8,042 nucleotides of DNA. It comes from Paracoccaceae bacterium. Lineage in GTDB: Bacteria; Pseudomonadota; Alphaproteobacteria; Rhodobacterales; Rhodobacteraceae. This document shows, piece after piece, positions 1 through 7,117 of this stretch (positions are counted from its first letter, which is position 1; each line of letters starts with the position of its first letter). The position numbers and the translations under genes are program-made. The stretch lies in NCBI GenBank assembly GCA_003561595.1, contig PWWF01000015.1, forward strand, positions 1 to 8,042. Direction: 5' to 3'. The notes below the pieces were generated by a model that did not search any database, was not told the origin of the DNA, and was given only the letters and a program-made list of their open reading frames with translations.

Positions 1-1016
1 AGGAGCGGATCGCCGAGTTACAGGCCGAGTTTCAGGAATTGCAGGCGCGCGTGAATGAAATCCGCGCCCGCGACCGCGCCTATACCGTGACGCTGGAAGA
101 GGTGAACGGCCAGACCATCAATCCCGAAATCAGCCAGCTTGTCCGCTATTTCCCGGCCAATACGCTGAGCGTGGTCGACAAGGTCCGCATCTATGTCGCG
201 CGCTGGTGGGAATTCGTCTCTGCCGAACCGCGCGAGGCCAATACCCAGGGCGGTGTGATGCCCGCGATCTTTGGCACAGTGGCGATGACGCTGCTGATGG
301 TGGTGTTTGTGGCGCCTTTCGGTGTGATCACCGCGCTTTACCTGCGCGAATACGCCAAACAGGGGCGGGTTACGTCGATTGTTCGTATTTCCGTCAACAA
401 TCTGGCCGGTGTGCCCAGTATTGTTTACGGCGTCTTTGGTCTGGGCTTTTTCGCCTATGCGATGGGCGGCACGATTGACCAGCTCTTTTACCCCGAGGCC
501 CTGCCCAACCCGACCTTCGGCAAGGGCGGGATCCTCTGGGCGTCGCTGACGCTGGCGCTGTTGACCGTGCCGGTTGTGATTGTCGCGACCGAAGAGGCGC
601 TCTCGGCCGTGCCCCGGTCCATGCGCGAGGGCTCGCTGGCTTGCGGGGCGTCGAAATGGCAGACCATCCGCTATGTGGTGCTGCCCAAGGCGCTACCCGG
701 CATCATGACGGGCATGATCCTTGCCATGGCGCGCGGGGCAGGCGAAGTGGCGCCCCTGATGCTGGTGGGCGTGGTGAAGCTTGCCCCCGCACTGCCGATT
801 GACGGGTTTGCACCCTTCATCCATCTTGACCGCAGCTTCATGCATCTGGGCTTTCACATCTTCGATGTGGGCTTTCAGTCGCGCAACTCCGAGGCTGGCA
901 AGCCGATGGTCTTTGTGACGACCCTTCTGCTGCTGGCCCTGATCGTCGTCATGAACGCGACGGCCATCATCATCCGCAACCGCCTGAAGCGTAAATACGC
1001 AACCGGCCAGTTCTGA
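1..1016 (+). CDS. pstA: Phosphate ABC transporter permease PstA, C-terminal part (5' end outside window)
   Basis: Inner-membrane permease subunit of the high-affinity phosphate importer PstSCAB; it pairs with PstC and is driven by PstB. The frame is open through base 3, so the gene begins before the window. The TTG at 39 is an internal Leu codon, not a start. Counting from that codon, residues 1-70 are a hydrophilic, partly coiled-coil-like region ending in RYFPANTLS, the long pre-membrane segment of the larger alphaproteobacterial PstA type. Membrane segments follow at about 76-102, 120-142, 165-183, 221-246 and 290-312. The cytoplasmic EAA loop that docks on the ATPase is clear at about 185-222 (EEALSAVPRSMREGSLACGAS, then LPKALPGI), followed by the PstA-typical ARGAGEVAPLM. 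The stop TGA at 1014-1016 is nine bases before pstB, so the two are cotranscribed. Identification is secure; a PhoB-controlled promoter would lie upstream, out of view. Confidence 0.96.
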   Translation, partial: ERIAELQAEFQELQARVNEIRARDRAYTVTLEEVNGQTINPEISQLVRYFPANTLSVVDKVRIYVARWWEFVSAEPREANTQGGVMPAIFGTVAMTLLMVVFVAPFGVITALYLREYAKQGRVTSIVRISVNNLAGVPSIVYGVFGLGFFAYAMGGTIDQLFYPEALPNPTFGKGGILWASLTLALLTVPVVIVATEEALSAVPRSMREGSLACGASKWQTIRYVVLPKALPGIMTGMILAMARGAGEVAPLMLVGVVKLAPALPIDGFAPFIHLDRSFMHLGFHIFDVGFQSRNSEAGKPMVFVTTLLLLALIVVMNATAIIIRNRLKRKYATGQF

Positions 1017-1025
1017 GATACCCCC

Positions 1026-1835
1026 ATGACCGATACACTCGAATTCGAGCCGACCGCCTATCACATCAAGAAATCCAACGAGGGCCCGGCGCTGGATATT
1101 GCCGATTTCAACCTGTGGTATGGAGAGAAACAGGCGCTGTTCGACAATAATCTGGAGATCCAGAAAGGGCAGGTGACAGCGCTGATCGGCCCGTCCGGTT
1201 GCGGCAAATCCACGCTTCTGCGCTGCCTGAACAGGATGAATGATCTGGTCGATGATCTGCGCATCGAAGGGCGGATCACAGTGGACGGGTTCGACATTTA
1301 TGGCCGCGGCGTCGATGTGATCGCGCTGCGCAAGCGGATGGGGATGGTGTTCCAGAAACCCAACCCCTTTGCCATGTCGATCTATGACAATATCACCTAC
1401 CCGCTGCGCGTGGACGGGGTGAGCAAGAAATCAATCCTGGATGAAACGGTCGAACGCGCGCTGCAGCAATCGGCATTGTGGAATGAGGTCAAGGACCGGC
1501 TGAATGACAGCGCATTGGGGCTGTCAGGCGGGCAGCAGCAACGCTTGTGCATCGCGCGCGCCGTCGCGTCGGACCCCGAGGTTCTGTTGATGGATGAACC
1601 CTGCTCGGCGCTTGACCCGATTGCCACGGCCCGGATCGAGGAGCTGATCGAGGAGCTGAAGGGAACCTATTCCATCGTGATGGTGACACACTCCATGGCG
1701 CAGGCGGCGCGGGTGTCGGATAATACGGCCTTCATGTATCTGGGCCGGCTGATCGAATATGGCGAGACTGACACGATCTTTACCAACCCCAGAAAGTCGC
1801 GCACCAATGATTATGTGACCGGGCGGTTCGGGTAA
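1026..1835 (+). CDS. pstB: Phosphate ABC transporter ATP-binding protein PstB
   Basis: Cytoplasmic ATPase that powers phosphate import through PstC/PstA. It is 269 residues, close to the family length, with about 20 extra N-terminal residues before the nucleotide-binding domain. Visible motifs in order: Walker [10 protein letters not shown] at 55-63, followed by the PstB-typical [12 protein letters not shown]-loop Q110 in MVFQKPNPF, which is characteristic of phosphate ATPases; signature LSGGQQQR at 166-173; Walker B VLLMDEP at 186-192 followed by CSALDP; and switch His222 in VTHSM. The C-terminal GxxxxYGxTxxIFTNP region is also typical. The ATG at 1026 lies nine bases after the pstA stop with only a weak purine-rich stretch before it, suggesting translation is coupled to pstA. 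In many proteobacteria phoU follows; here the next gene is convergent and unrelated. Confidence 0.98.
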   Translation: MTDTLEFEPTAYHIKKSNEGPALDIADFNLWYGEKQALFDNNLEIQKGQVTALIGPSGCGKSTLLRCLNRMNDLVDDLRIEGRITVDGFDIYGRGVDVIALRKRMGMVFQKPNPFAMSIYDNITYPLRVDGVSKKSILDETVERALQQSALWNEVKDRLNDSALGLSGGQQQRLCIARAVASDPEVLLMDEPCSALDPIATARIEELIEELKGTYSIVMVTHSMAQAARVSDNTAFMYLGRLIEYGETDTIFTNPRKSRTNDYVTGRFG

Positions 1836-1942
1836 CGGGATCTGGTGCCAGCCCGCGTGCGGTGTGCCGGGGCGCGTACGGGGTATTTGAGTATTTTTGG
1901 CAAGATGAAGACGGGTGCAGGACAGGTCGCTGACCGGGCGGG
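1836..1942. other. Convergent intergenic gap between pstB and the reductase gene
   Basis: This 107-base stretch separates two gene 3' ends. It carries one copy of the intergenic motif (1889-1909). A small hairpin, CTGACC-GGGCG-GGTCAG (1930-1946), straddles the reductase stop codon. No convincing intrinsic terminator with a T-run directly after a GC stem was found on either strand, and no ORF of note lies in it. Confidence 0.6.
1889..1909 (+). repeat. Dispersed intergenic motif, copy 1
   Basis: This is a 21-base motif reading GAGTATTTTT then GGCAAGATGAA. It matches a second copy at 7088-7108 on the opposite strand in 20 of 21 positions (T to C in the middle). It sits 53 bases after the pstB stop in the same orientation as pstB. 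I associate this sequence with gene 3' ends in Rhodobacterales genomes; that is recollection, not something the window alone proves. A short partial duplication (GTATTTGA before GTATTTTT) lies at its left edge. Confidence 0.7.
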
Positions 1943-1946
1943 TCAG
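1930..1946. other. Small hairpin across the reductase stop codon
   Basis: The arms CTGACC (1930-1935) and GGTCAG (1941-1946) are perfectly complementary with a five-base loop. The right arm contains the complement of the stop codon (1943-1945). There is no T-run after it on either strand, so it may stabilise mRNA 3' ends or be incidental; it is not a canonical terminator. Confidence 0.35.
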
Positions 1947-2968
1947 ACCAGCTTGCGCCTGATCAGGTCCTGTGCAGTGGCGAGAAGCGCGTCAGCGGGC
2001 GGGGTGAAGCGGATATCCATGTCCCGCTCGGCTGGCTGTGCAGAAAGCTGCGGCGCGAACCCCAGGCTGGGGGTGATCGAGCGCACCTCGCTATCCCAGA
2101 GCGCGGCAATCCGCATCATCAGGTTCGGGGCGGTGCGCGTGGCGATGCGCCGATCCGGGAAGTGGTGTTTGAGATGGGCGGCCATCTCGGCAAAACTCAT
2201 GGTGCCGCCGCTTGCGATATAGCGTTTGCCAGCTGTGGCGGGGCGTTCCAGCGCCTGCAGATGCATCTGCGCGACATCGCGCACATCGACCATGGGCAGG
2301 CCGAAATCGGGCTGCATCGGGTCCTTGCCGGACAGGAACCGTATGACCAGAGACACCGAACTGCCGATGCGGTCATCAAGCAGCGGGCCCAGCACAAAGC
2401 CGGGATTGATGGTGGTCAGCGCCATCTCGGGCGCCTGTTGGGCCACGAAATCCCAAGCGGCGCGTTCGGCCATGGTTTTCGAGCGGTCATAGGCCGTCGC
2501 GCGCGGATGGGCAGGGTCGGTCCAGTCGCGCGCATCATATGTGCTGCGCCCTGATGGCAGATCGCAATGCATGATCGCCGCGATCGAGGATGTCAGCACC
2601 ACCCGCGTCACACCCGCCGCCTGCGCCGCGCGCAGCGCGCGCAATGTGCCGTCCACAGCAGGGCGGATCAGGTCATCCTCATCCTCTGGTTGGGACAGCG
2701 GAAAGGGCGAGGCCGTGTGCACCAACGCATCCACCCCCGCCAGCGCGGTATCCCAGTTCGCATCCTGCGTCAGGTCCAGTTCAACGAACTCGAGGCGCGA
2801 TTGCAGGATCTCGGGGTCAAGGAGGGGGGCGAGGGCGGCGCGGATATCATCCGCGCGCGCGGGATTGCGGATGGTTGCGCGCACCCGCCAGCCTGCGGCC
2901 AGCAGATGCTCGGCGATATGCTTGGCGATGAAACCGGACGCGCCGGTCAGAAGGGCCAGGCGGGACAT
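1943..2968 (-). CDS. NAD(P)-dependent extended SDR, aldehyde-reductase / DFR-like
   Basis: This is a 341-residue Rossmann-fold oxidoreductase of the extended short-chain dehydrogenase class. The nucleotide-binding motif TGASGFIAKH is at 8-17. The basic stretch RATIRNPAR (30-38) after the second strand suggests NADPH preference. HTASPFPL (84-91) and VLTSS (124-128) are typical of the dihydroflavonol-reductase/aldehyde-reductase branch. The catalytic YDRSK gives Tyr160 and Lys164, with Ser127 or Ser128 completing the triad. NPGFVLGP at 188-195 and MVDVRDVAQMH at 226-236 are also family features. No signal peptide is seen, so it is cytoplasmic. The start is supported by AGAGG (2976-2980) seven bases before the ATG. 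It lies 64 bases after the glycoside hydrolase stop in the same direction, so it may be cotranscribed. The substrate cannot be deduced; a carbonyl compound or nucleotide sugar are alternatives, the former fitting the motifs better. Confidence 0.9.
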   Translation of the reverse strand: MSRLALLTGASGFIAKHIAEHLLAAGWRVRATIRNPARADDIRAALAPLLDPEILQSRLEFVELDLTQDANWDTALAGVDALVHTASPFPLSQPEDEDDLIRPAVDGTLRALRAAQAAGVTRVVLTSSIAAIMHCDLPSGRSTYDARDWTDPAHPRATAYDRSKTMAERAAWDFVAQQAPEMALTTINPGFVLGPLLDDRIGSSVSLVIRFLSGKDPMQPDFGLPMVDVRDVAQMHLQALERPATAGKRYIASGGTMSFAEMAAHLKHHFPDRRIATRTAPNLMMRIAALWDSEVRSITPSLGFAPQLSAQPAERDMDIRFTPPADALLATAQDLIRRKLV

Positions 2969-2986
2969 GGCGATACCTCTCTCGAA

Positions 2987-3008
2987 CTGGGCGACATGTG
3001 TCGCACAG
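2987..3008. promoter_or_regulatory. 22-base dyad upstream of the reductase gene (candidate operator)
   Basis: Two ten-base arms surround a central TG: CTGGGCGACA (2987-2996) and TGTCGCACAG (2999-3008). They match as an inverted repeat in nine of ten positions. The dyad lies 18 to 40 bases before the reductase ATG, inside the 64-base gap after the hydrolase gene. Because only two bases separate the arms, it looks more like a dimer-binding DNA site than a good RNA hairpin. No regulator gene is in the window, so the assignment is inference. Confidence 0.4.
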
Positions 3009-3032
3009 CAGATAGCTCACGGCAATCGCGGG

Positions 3033-4313
3033 TCACGCAGAGGTGTCATTGCCCACGGACTGGCGCGCATCCGACAGGAATTCCAGCACCATGGCTGCGG
3101 TCCATGTGAACTGCCCGCCCCCCAGCGGCTGGCCGGTCAGCGGGTCGTAATATTCCGCGAAACCGCTGCTGCCGATCAGATCAAGGCTGGAGCGGGTGAT
3201 CGCGGTGGCCGCCGCGCGTTCGCCTGCCCGGTCCAGCCCGTCGGCGATCATGTAATTCACCACCAGCCAGACCGGCCCGCGCCAGTAGCGCTGCGCGTCA
3301 AACCCTGGCGTGCCCGGCGCGTGGCTGGCCACGCGGTATTGCGTGCCATGCCCGTCGATCGTCGCGGCAATCCGCGCGGCCTTGTCCTGCGGGATGGGGG
3401 CAAAGGCAGGCAGCAACCCGCCCGAGGACGGGCTGTCGATCAGCACGCCGGTCGTGCGGTCCAGACACAGATACTGGCCGCGCGCCTCTGACCACAGATG
3501 CTCCAGTGCCTGCAACCCGGCGCGCGCAAAGCCGCGATTGGCGGCCGCGATATCTGCCGCGCCCAGTTCCTCGGCCAGATCCGCGAGATCGAGGCAAGAG
3601 CGGATCAGGATTGCATTGAACCCCGGATCCACCACCTGAAAGGGTGAGGCGTCATGCAGATCTTCGGTCGCCCAGCCAAGGCTGCGAAACCGTTCGACCA
3701 GCCAGATATAGCGGTCATACTGGTCCTTGGTGGGCCGATGCGCGGGATCGGCATGCTGAGTGTCGCGCCGGGTATAGGGCGCGATGCCGCTTGTCGGCAC
3801 ACGCTCGAACGGCGCGTCCCAGTCCACGGAATTGTCGCGCCCCGATTCCCACGGGTGGATGATCGCCACCAGCCCCGTGCCTTTGGGGTCGCGCGTGGCG
3901 TGAAACCAGCGATGCCAGGCGGTGATCTTGTCCAGAAGCGGGCGGGCGCGGGCGCGCAGATCGGGCGCGCTGTCCAAAAGCCTGCGCAGTGCAAAGCCCG
4001 CGACCGGGGGCTGGGTGATCCCGCTGGTGGGCACCGGGCGGCCACAATCCCAGACATCGGGGCCGGGGAAATACCCCTCATCGCGCAGGTGAAAGATGAT
4101 ATGCGGCACCATCCCGCAGGGCCATTGATGGGCGAACAGCGTCTCGATCTCGGTCAGGGCGCGCGCGGGGTCGAAATGGCGCTGGCCAAGCGCGGTCAGG
4201 CAGGAATCCCAGTTCCACTGGAACGGATAGAGCCCCTTGGTGGGCACAGTATAGCTGCCCCTGTCATTGATCCGGAGGATATCGGTGGCACGTTCATGCA
4301 GCGCTTGGGTCAT
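3033..4313 (-). CDS. MGH1/GH63-like glycoside hydrolase, probably cytoplasmic
   Basis: This 426-residue protein has an (alpha/alpha)6-barrel pattern and resembles the mannosylglycerate/glucosylglycerate hydrolase branch of the GH63-like families. Recognisable blocks: LYPFQWNWDSCLTALG (28-43); TSGITQPPVAGFALRRL (96-112); HPWESGRDNSVDWD (153-166); RRDTQHADPAHRPTKDQYDR (182-201); YWRGPVWLVVNYMI (343-356); and GFAEYYDPLTGQPLGGGQFT (384-403). By family analogy Asp160 in the ESGRDN block is the likely general acid and Glu387 in AEYYDP the likely base. No signal peptide or membrane segment is visible, which fits hydrolysis after import. The ATG overlaps the ATPase stop as ATGA, with a weak AAGG seven bases upstream, so translation is probably coupled. 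The exact substrate is unproven: mannosylglycerate, glucosylglycerate or another small alpha-glycoside are possible, and trehalase-like activity is less likely. Confidence 0.88.
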   Translation of the reverse strand: MTQALHERATDILRINDRGSYTVPTKGLYPFQWNWDSCLTALGQRHFDPARALTEIETLFAHQWPCGMVPHIIFHLRDEGYFPGPDVWDCGRPVPTSGITQPPVAGFALRRLLDSAPDLRARARPLLDKITAWHRWFHATRDPKGTGLVAIIHPWESGRDNSVDWDAPFERVPTSGIAPYTRRDTQHADPAHRPTKDQYDRYIWLVERFRSLGWATEDLHDASPFQVVDPGFNAILIRSCLDLADLAEELGAADIAAANRGFARAGLQALEHLWSEARGQYLCLDRTTGVLIDSPSSGGLLPAFAPIPQDKAARIAATIDGHGTQYRVASHAPGTPGFDAQRYWRGPVWLVVNYMIADGLDRAGERAAATAITRSSLDLIGSSGFAEYYDPLTGQPLGGGQFTWTAAMVLEFLSDARQSVGNDTSA

Positions 4314-5347
4314 TGGATGGCCTTGTGGGTGTCGGGATCAAACCAGCGGATACGGTCGGGAATGGGGGCAAGGGGTATCACATCTCCCGGGCTGATGGCA
4401 CGGTCGCTTTCCAGCACGGCGCGAAAGGGCTGGCCCGCAACCTCGGCTGTGACCAGCGTATGCGGGCCAAGCGGTTCGACCACGCGCACTTCGGCATCCA
4501 GCCCGGCCTCTGCCGGGTGCAGGTCCTCGGGGCGGATGGCGAATTCGGCGGCCTCCACCTTTGGCCCGTCAAAGACCTGTCCTGCCACCTGCCAGCGGCC
4601 ATCGCCCGTGCCCTGCGCGGGCAGGAAATTCATCGGCGGGTTGCCGATAAAGCTGCCGACAAAGCGCGCGGCGGGGTTGCGATAGACCTGCGTGGGGCGG
4701 TCGGCCTGCACGATATAGCCGCCATTCATCACGCTGATCCGGTCGGCCAGCGACATCGCCTCGACCTGGTCATGGGTGACATAGATCGTCGTGGTCCTGG
4801 ATTCCGCCAGCACGCCTTTCAGCTCGGCCCGCATCTCCAGCCGCAACAGCGCATCAAGGTTCGAGAGCGGCTCATCCATCAGAATGACATCCGGCTCCAT
4901 CGCCAGGGCCCGCGCCACCGCGACCCGCTGGCGTTGCCCGCCCGACAGCTCGCCCGAATAGCGCTTCAAGAGCTGCTCGATATGCATGAGTTCCGCCGTG
5001 CGCGTCACCCGCCGCGTCACCTCGGCCTGCGGCAGTTTCGCCATGCGCAGGCCAAAGGCAATATTCTCGAACACGGTCAGATGCGGGAAGACGGCGTAGT
5101 TCTGAAACACCATCGCGATGCCGCGTTCGCGCGGCGGCAGATGATCGACGCGCCGGTCACCGATCCAGACCTCGCCCTGGCTCGGTGTCTCCAGCCCCGC
5201 GATGATGCGCAGAAGCGTGGTCTTGCCGCAGCCAGAGGCCCCCAGCAACACCATGAATTCCTGATCCGCGATGGTCAGGTCGACCGAATGCAGCGCCGTG
5301 AAATCCCCGAACTGCTTGGCCACACCCTTTATGGCAATCTCGGCCAT
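4310..5347 (-). CDS. Sugar-type ABC transporter ATP-binding protein (MalK/UgpC family)
   Basis: Cytoplasmic ATPase of the carbohydrate-uptake type, 345 residues, so it has both a nucleotide-binding domain and a C-terminal regulatory OB/TOBE region. Motifs: Walker A GASGCGKTT (36-44), Q-loop Gln82 in MVFQNYAVFPH, signature LSGGQRQR (134-141), Walker B VILMDEP (154-160), D-loop SNLD (162-165) and switch His192 in YVTHDQVEAM. The linker after GSFIGNPPMNFL (231-242) and the TOBE-like FAIRPEDL (269-276) are hallmarks of MalK/UgpC/MsmK proteins. The start is fixed by a strong AAGGAGG (5353-5359) five bases before the ATG. It follows permease 2 closely and overlaps the hydrolase gene by ATGA. It presumably energises the two permeases encoded just upstream; the transported solute cannot be read from this subunit. 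Confidence 0.96.
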   Translation of the reverse strand: MAEIAIKGVAKQFGDFTALHSVDLTIADQEFMVLLGASGCGKTTLLRIIAGLETPSQGEVWIGDRRVDHLPPRERGIAMVFQNYAVFPHLTVFENIAFGLRMAKLPQAEVTRRVTRTAELMHIEQLLKRYSGELSGGQRQRVAVARALAMEPDVILMDEPLSNLDALLRLEMRAELKGVLAESRTTTIYVTHDQVEAMSLADRISVMNGGYIVQADRPTQVYRNPAARFVGSFIGNPPMNFLPAQGTGDGRWQVAGQVFDGPKVEAAEFAIRPEDLHPAEAGLDAEVRVVEPLGPHTLVTAEVAGQPFRAVLESDRAISPGDVIPLAPIPDRIRWFDPDTHKAIQ

Positions 5348-5352
5348 TAGGC

Positions 5353-5359
5353 CCTCCTT
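5353..5359 (-). promoter_or_regulatory. Strong ribosome binding site of the ATPase gene
   Basis: AAGGAGG on the minus strand, five bases before the ATG at 5347. It lies in the short gap after the permease 2 stop and confirms this start. Confidence 0.8.
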
Positions 5360-5362
5360 GAT

Positions 5363-6205
5363 TCAGCGATTCGCGATGCCCCACATCGCGAACAGATATT
5401 TGCGCACGGCAAAGATGAAGATCAGCGCCGGCAGCACCAGCGCCGCCCCGCCCGCGAATTTCAGCGGCAGCGGCGAGACATTGAGCGATTGCAGCAGGAA
5501 CGCGGTCAGCGTGCGGTTCTCGATGGTCAGAACGGCGGCGGCAAACACCTCGTTCCACGAGATGACAAAGGCAAAGACCGCGCTGGCCGCGATCCCCGGC
5601 AGTGCCAACGGCAGCACAACTTTCACGAAGGCCTGAAACCGCGTGCACCCCAGCGTCCATGCCGCCTCTTCCAGCTCCACCGGGATGCCGGAGAACAGCG
5701 AATAGGTGATCAGCACCGCAAAGGGCAGCGCCAGCATCGCATGAACCAGCGCAAGCCCCAGCACCGTGTCATCCAGTCCCGTGCGGATGAACATGACCGC
5801 AAGCGGCAGCGCCAGCAGCGGCAGCGGAAAGGCGCGGGTCATGATGACCAGCACGCGAAAGAACTCCTTGCCCGGAAAATCGAAGCGCGACAGCGCATAG
5901 CCCGCTGGCGCACCCATGCCGATGGACAGGATCATGGTCAGCACCGCCACCTTGACCGAATTCCACAAGGCCCGCGTCACGCCCTGAAAATTCCAGAAGA
6001 ACTGCAGCGAGGCCATGTCGAAACTGGGCCAGAGCCGCTTGGGAAAGCTCGTCACCTCGGACGGGGCCGAAAGGGCATTGACGAACAGGAACCAGATCGG
6101 CACCAGCACCCACAGGACCAGCAGCCCGATCCCCGCCCAGAACAGGAACCGTCCGGCGCGCCCCACCTCTTCGGGACGTGGCGCGGGGGGTGTCACATCA
6201 CTCAT
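5363..6205 (-). CDS. Carbohydrate ABC transporter permease 2 (MalG-like)
   Basis: Inner-membrane permease subunit, 280 residues, of the sugar-importer (CUT1/MalG-like) type. About six hydrophobic segments are visible, at roughly 20-44, 84-106, 116-140, 147-172, 203-226 and 250-272. The cytoplasmic EAA loop lies at about 178-203 (ELEEAAWTLGCTRFQAF followed by VVLPLALPG). The later FVISWNEVF (214-221) is the usual MalG-type signature. The start at 6205 is chosen because it overlaps the permease 1 stop as ATGA and has AAAGGAG (6213-6219) seven bases upstream. A longer in-frame version starting at 6328 would run through permease 1 coding sequence with non-membrane residues and is rejected. It should form the channel as a heterodimer with permease 1. 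Confidence 0.95.
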   Translation of the reverse strand: MSDVTPPAPRPEEVGRAGRFLFWAGIGLLVLWVLVPIWFLFVNALSAPSEVTSFPKRLWPSFDMASLQFFWNFQGVTRALWNSVKVAVLTMILSIGMGAPAGYALSRFDFPGKEFFRVLVIMTRAFPLPLLALPLAVMFIRTGLDDTVLGLALVHAMLALPFAVLITYSLFSGIPVELEEAAWTLGCTRFQAFVKVVLPLALPGIAASAVFAFVISWNEVFAAAVLTIENRTLTAFLLQSLNVSPLPLKFAGGAALVLPALIFIFAVRKYLFAMWGIANR

Positions 6206-7044
6206 ATCCGCGCTCCTTTCGGGACGTGCAGCAGCCGCAGGACCACCAGCGAGAACGCGACCGACAGGCCCAGAATGACCATCGCATAGGCCGCCGCGAC
6301 ACCCCGGTCCTGCAACTGGAACTGCCACTGAAAGGTCTCGCCCATCAGGACCGGCAGGGTCGTGCCGCCAAGGGCCACCACCACGGCGAACACCTCGAAC
6401 GCCATCAATATGCGCAGGATCAGCGCGGTCTGCAGGCTGGGGCGCAACAAGGGCAGCGTGACCTTGATAAAGCGCTGCCAGCGGGTGGCGCCGAACACTT
6501 CGGCTGCCTCGTTATATTCCTTGGGGATCAGCCCCATACCGGCCACAATGATCACCATCATGATCGCAGTCGCGCGCCATATCTCGGCCAGACACACGGC
6601 CAGAAAGATCACCCATATGCTCTGATAGCCCAGGAACAGCCGCGGCTGATCGACCACGCCCATCGCATGCAGGATGGAATTCAGAAAGCCCGATTGCTCG
6701 AATATCGCCAGCCAGATCAGCCCGGCCGCCAGATCCGAGATCCCCAGCGGGATCGCGAATATGTACAACAGCCCCGAGCGCCCCGTCTTCAGCTTCTGCA
6801 CCACCGAGGCCATGACCAGCGCCATCACCAGTTGCACCGGCACCACGATCGCTGTCAGCCAGATCGTGTTCCAGAACGCGCTGGAAAACTTCCAGTGCCC
6901 GGTCATGCGGCTGAAATTCTCGGTCGTCCATTCCCCGCCGCGTGTCATGCTTTCGACAATCACCAGCCCGAACGGATAGAAGAAAAAGACCAGCAGAAAC
7001 AGCGATGCCGGCAACAGCAGCAGATAGGGCAGGGCACGCGGCAT
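6202..7044 (-). CDS. Carbohydrate ABC transporter permease 1 (MalF-like)
   Basis: Inner-membrane permease subunit, 280 residues, of the sugar-importer (MalF/UgpA-like) type. The N-terminal hydrophobic segment LPYLLLLPASLFLLVFFFYP (5-24) is a typical first membrane helix. Further segments lie at about 57-82, 91-116, 141-170, 205-226 and 248-272. The EAA loop is at about 177-203 (YNEAAEVFGATRWQRF then VTLPLLRPSL). The start at 7044 has a near-perfect AAAGGAGG four bases upstream (7049-7056). An in-frame ATG at 7092 would add 16 unlikely residues and lies inside the intergenic repeat, so it is rejected. It comes 132 bases after the binding-protein stop and ends in an ATGA overlap with permease 2. 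Confidence 0.95.
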   Translation of the reverse strand: MPRALPYLLLLPASLFLLVFFFYPFGLVIVESMTRGGEWTTENFSRMTGHWKFSSAFWNTIWLTAIVVPVQLVMALVMASVVQKLKTGRSGLLYIFAIPLGISDLAAGLIWLAIFEQSGFLNSILHAMGVVDQPRLFLGYQSIWVIFLAVCLAEIWRATAIMMVIIVAGMGLIPKEYNEAAEVFGATRWQRFIKVTLPLLRPSLQTALILRILMAFEVFAVVVALGGTTLPVLMGETFQWQFQLQDRGVAAAYAMVILGLSVAFSLVVLRLLHVPKGARI

Positions 7045-7048
7045 TGCG

Positions 7049-7056
7049 CCTCCTTT
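7049..7056 (-). promoter_or_regulatory. Ribosome binding site deciding the permease 1 start
   Basis: AAAGGAGG on the minus strand, four bases before the ATG at 7044. It favours this start over the upstream in-frame ATG at 7092, which has no comparable site. Confidence 0.8.
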
Positions 7057-7087
7057 CGGCGGGGATCGAGGGACCCCCGGGCCTGAT

Positions 7088-7108
7088 TTCATCTTGCCGA
7101 AAATACTC
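7088..7108 (-). repeat. Dispersed intergenic motif, copy 2
   Basis: On the minus strand this reads GAGTATTTTC then GGCAAGATGAA, differing from copy 1 (1889-1909) by one base. It follows, in the direction of the transport operon, a strong GC hairpin and a run of six C, all within the binding-protein/permease gap. The ATG embedded in it is the rejected upstream start of permease 1. Confidence 0.7.
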
Positions 7109-7117
7109 GCGGGGGGT

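Noticed and set aside
39..41. TTG as a start codon for pstA
   Set aside because: The frame is open upstream to the window edge with coiled-coil-like residues in the same style, and PstA of this type has a longer N-terminal region.
1930..1946. Intrinsic terminator for the reductase or pstB transcript
   Set aside because: The six-pair stem has no T-run directly after it on either strand, so it is listed only as a hairpin.
2541..3491. A 316-codon + strand frame opposite the reductase and hydrolase
   Set aside because: It covers parts of two real genes and their gap, with a low-complexity Arg/Ala/Ser-rich product.
3654..4685. A 343-codon + strand frame across the hydrolase/ATPase junction
   Set aside because: It spans two well-supported minus-strand genes and shows no domain or ribosome binding site that would compete with them.
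4313..5350. A 345-codon open frame on the + strand opposite the ATPase gene
   Set aside because: It mirrors the ATPase gene almost exactly, its translation is rich in His, Arg and Gln without any recognisable domain, and the minus-strand protein has all ABC motifs. It is a shadow frame of high-GC codon use.
6206..6328. N-terminal extension of permease 2 from an ATG at 6328
   Set aside because: The added 41 residues overlap permease 1 coding sequence, are not membrane-like, and lack a ribosome binding site. The ATG at 6205 has AAAGGAG and an ATGA overlap.
6178..7086. A 302-codon + strand frame opposite permease 1
   Set aside because: The translation is very rich in Gln, His and Arg, as expected for the antisense of a membrane protein gene. 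The opposite strand encodes a clear permease.
7045..7092. N-terminal extension of permease 1 from an ATG at 7092
   Set aside because: The ATG is part of the dispersed motif, and the ribosome binding site AAAGGAGG lies between it and the true start at 7044.
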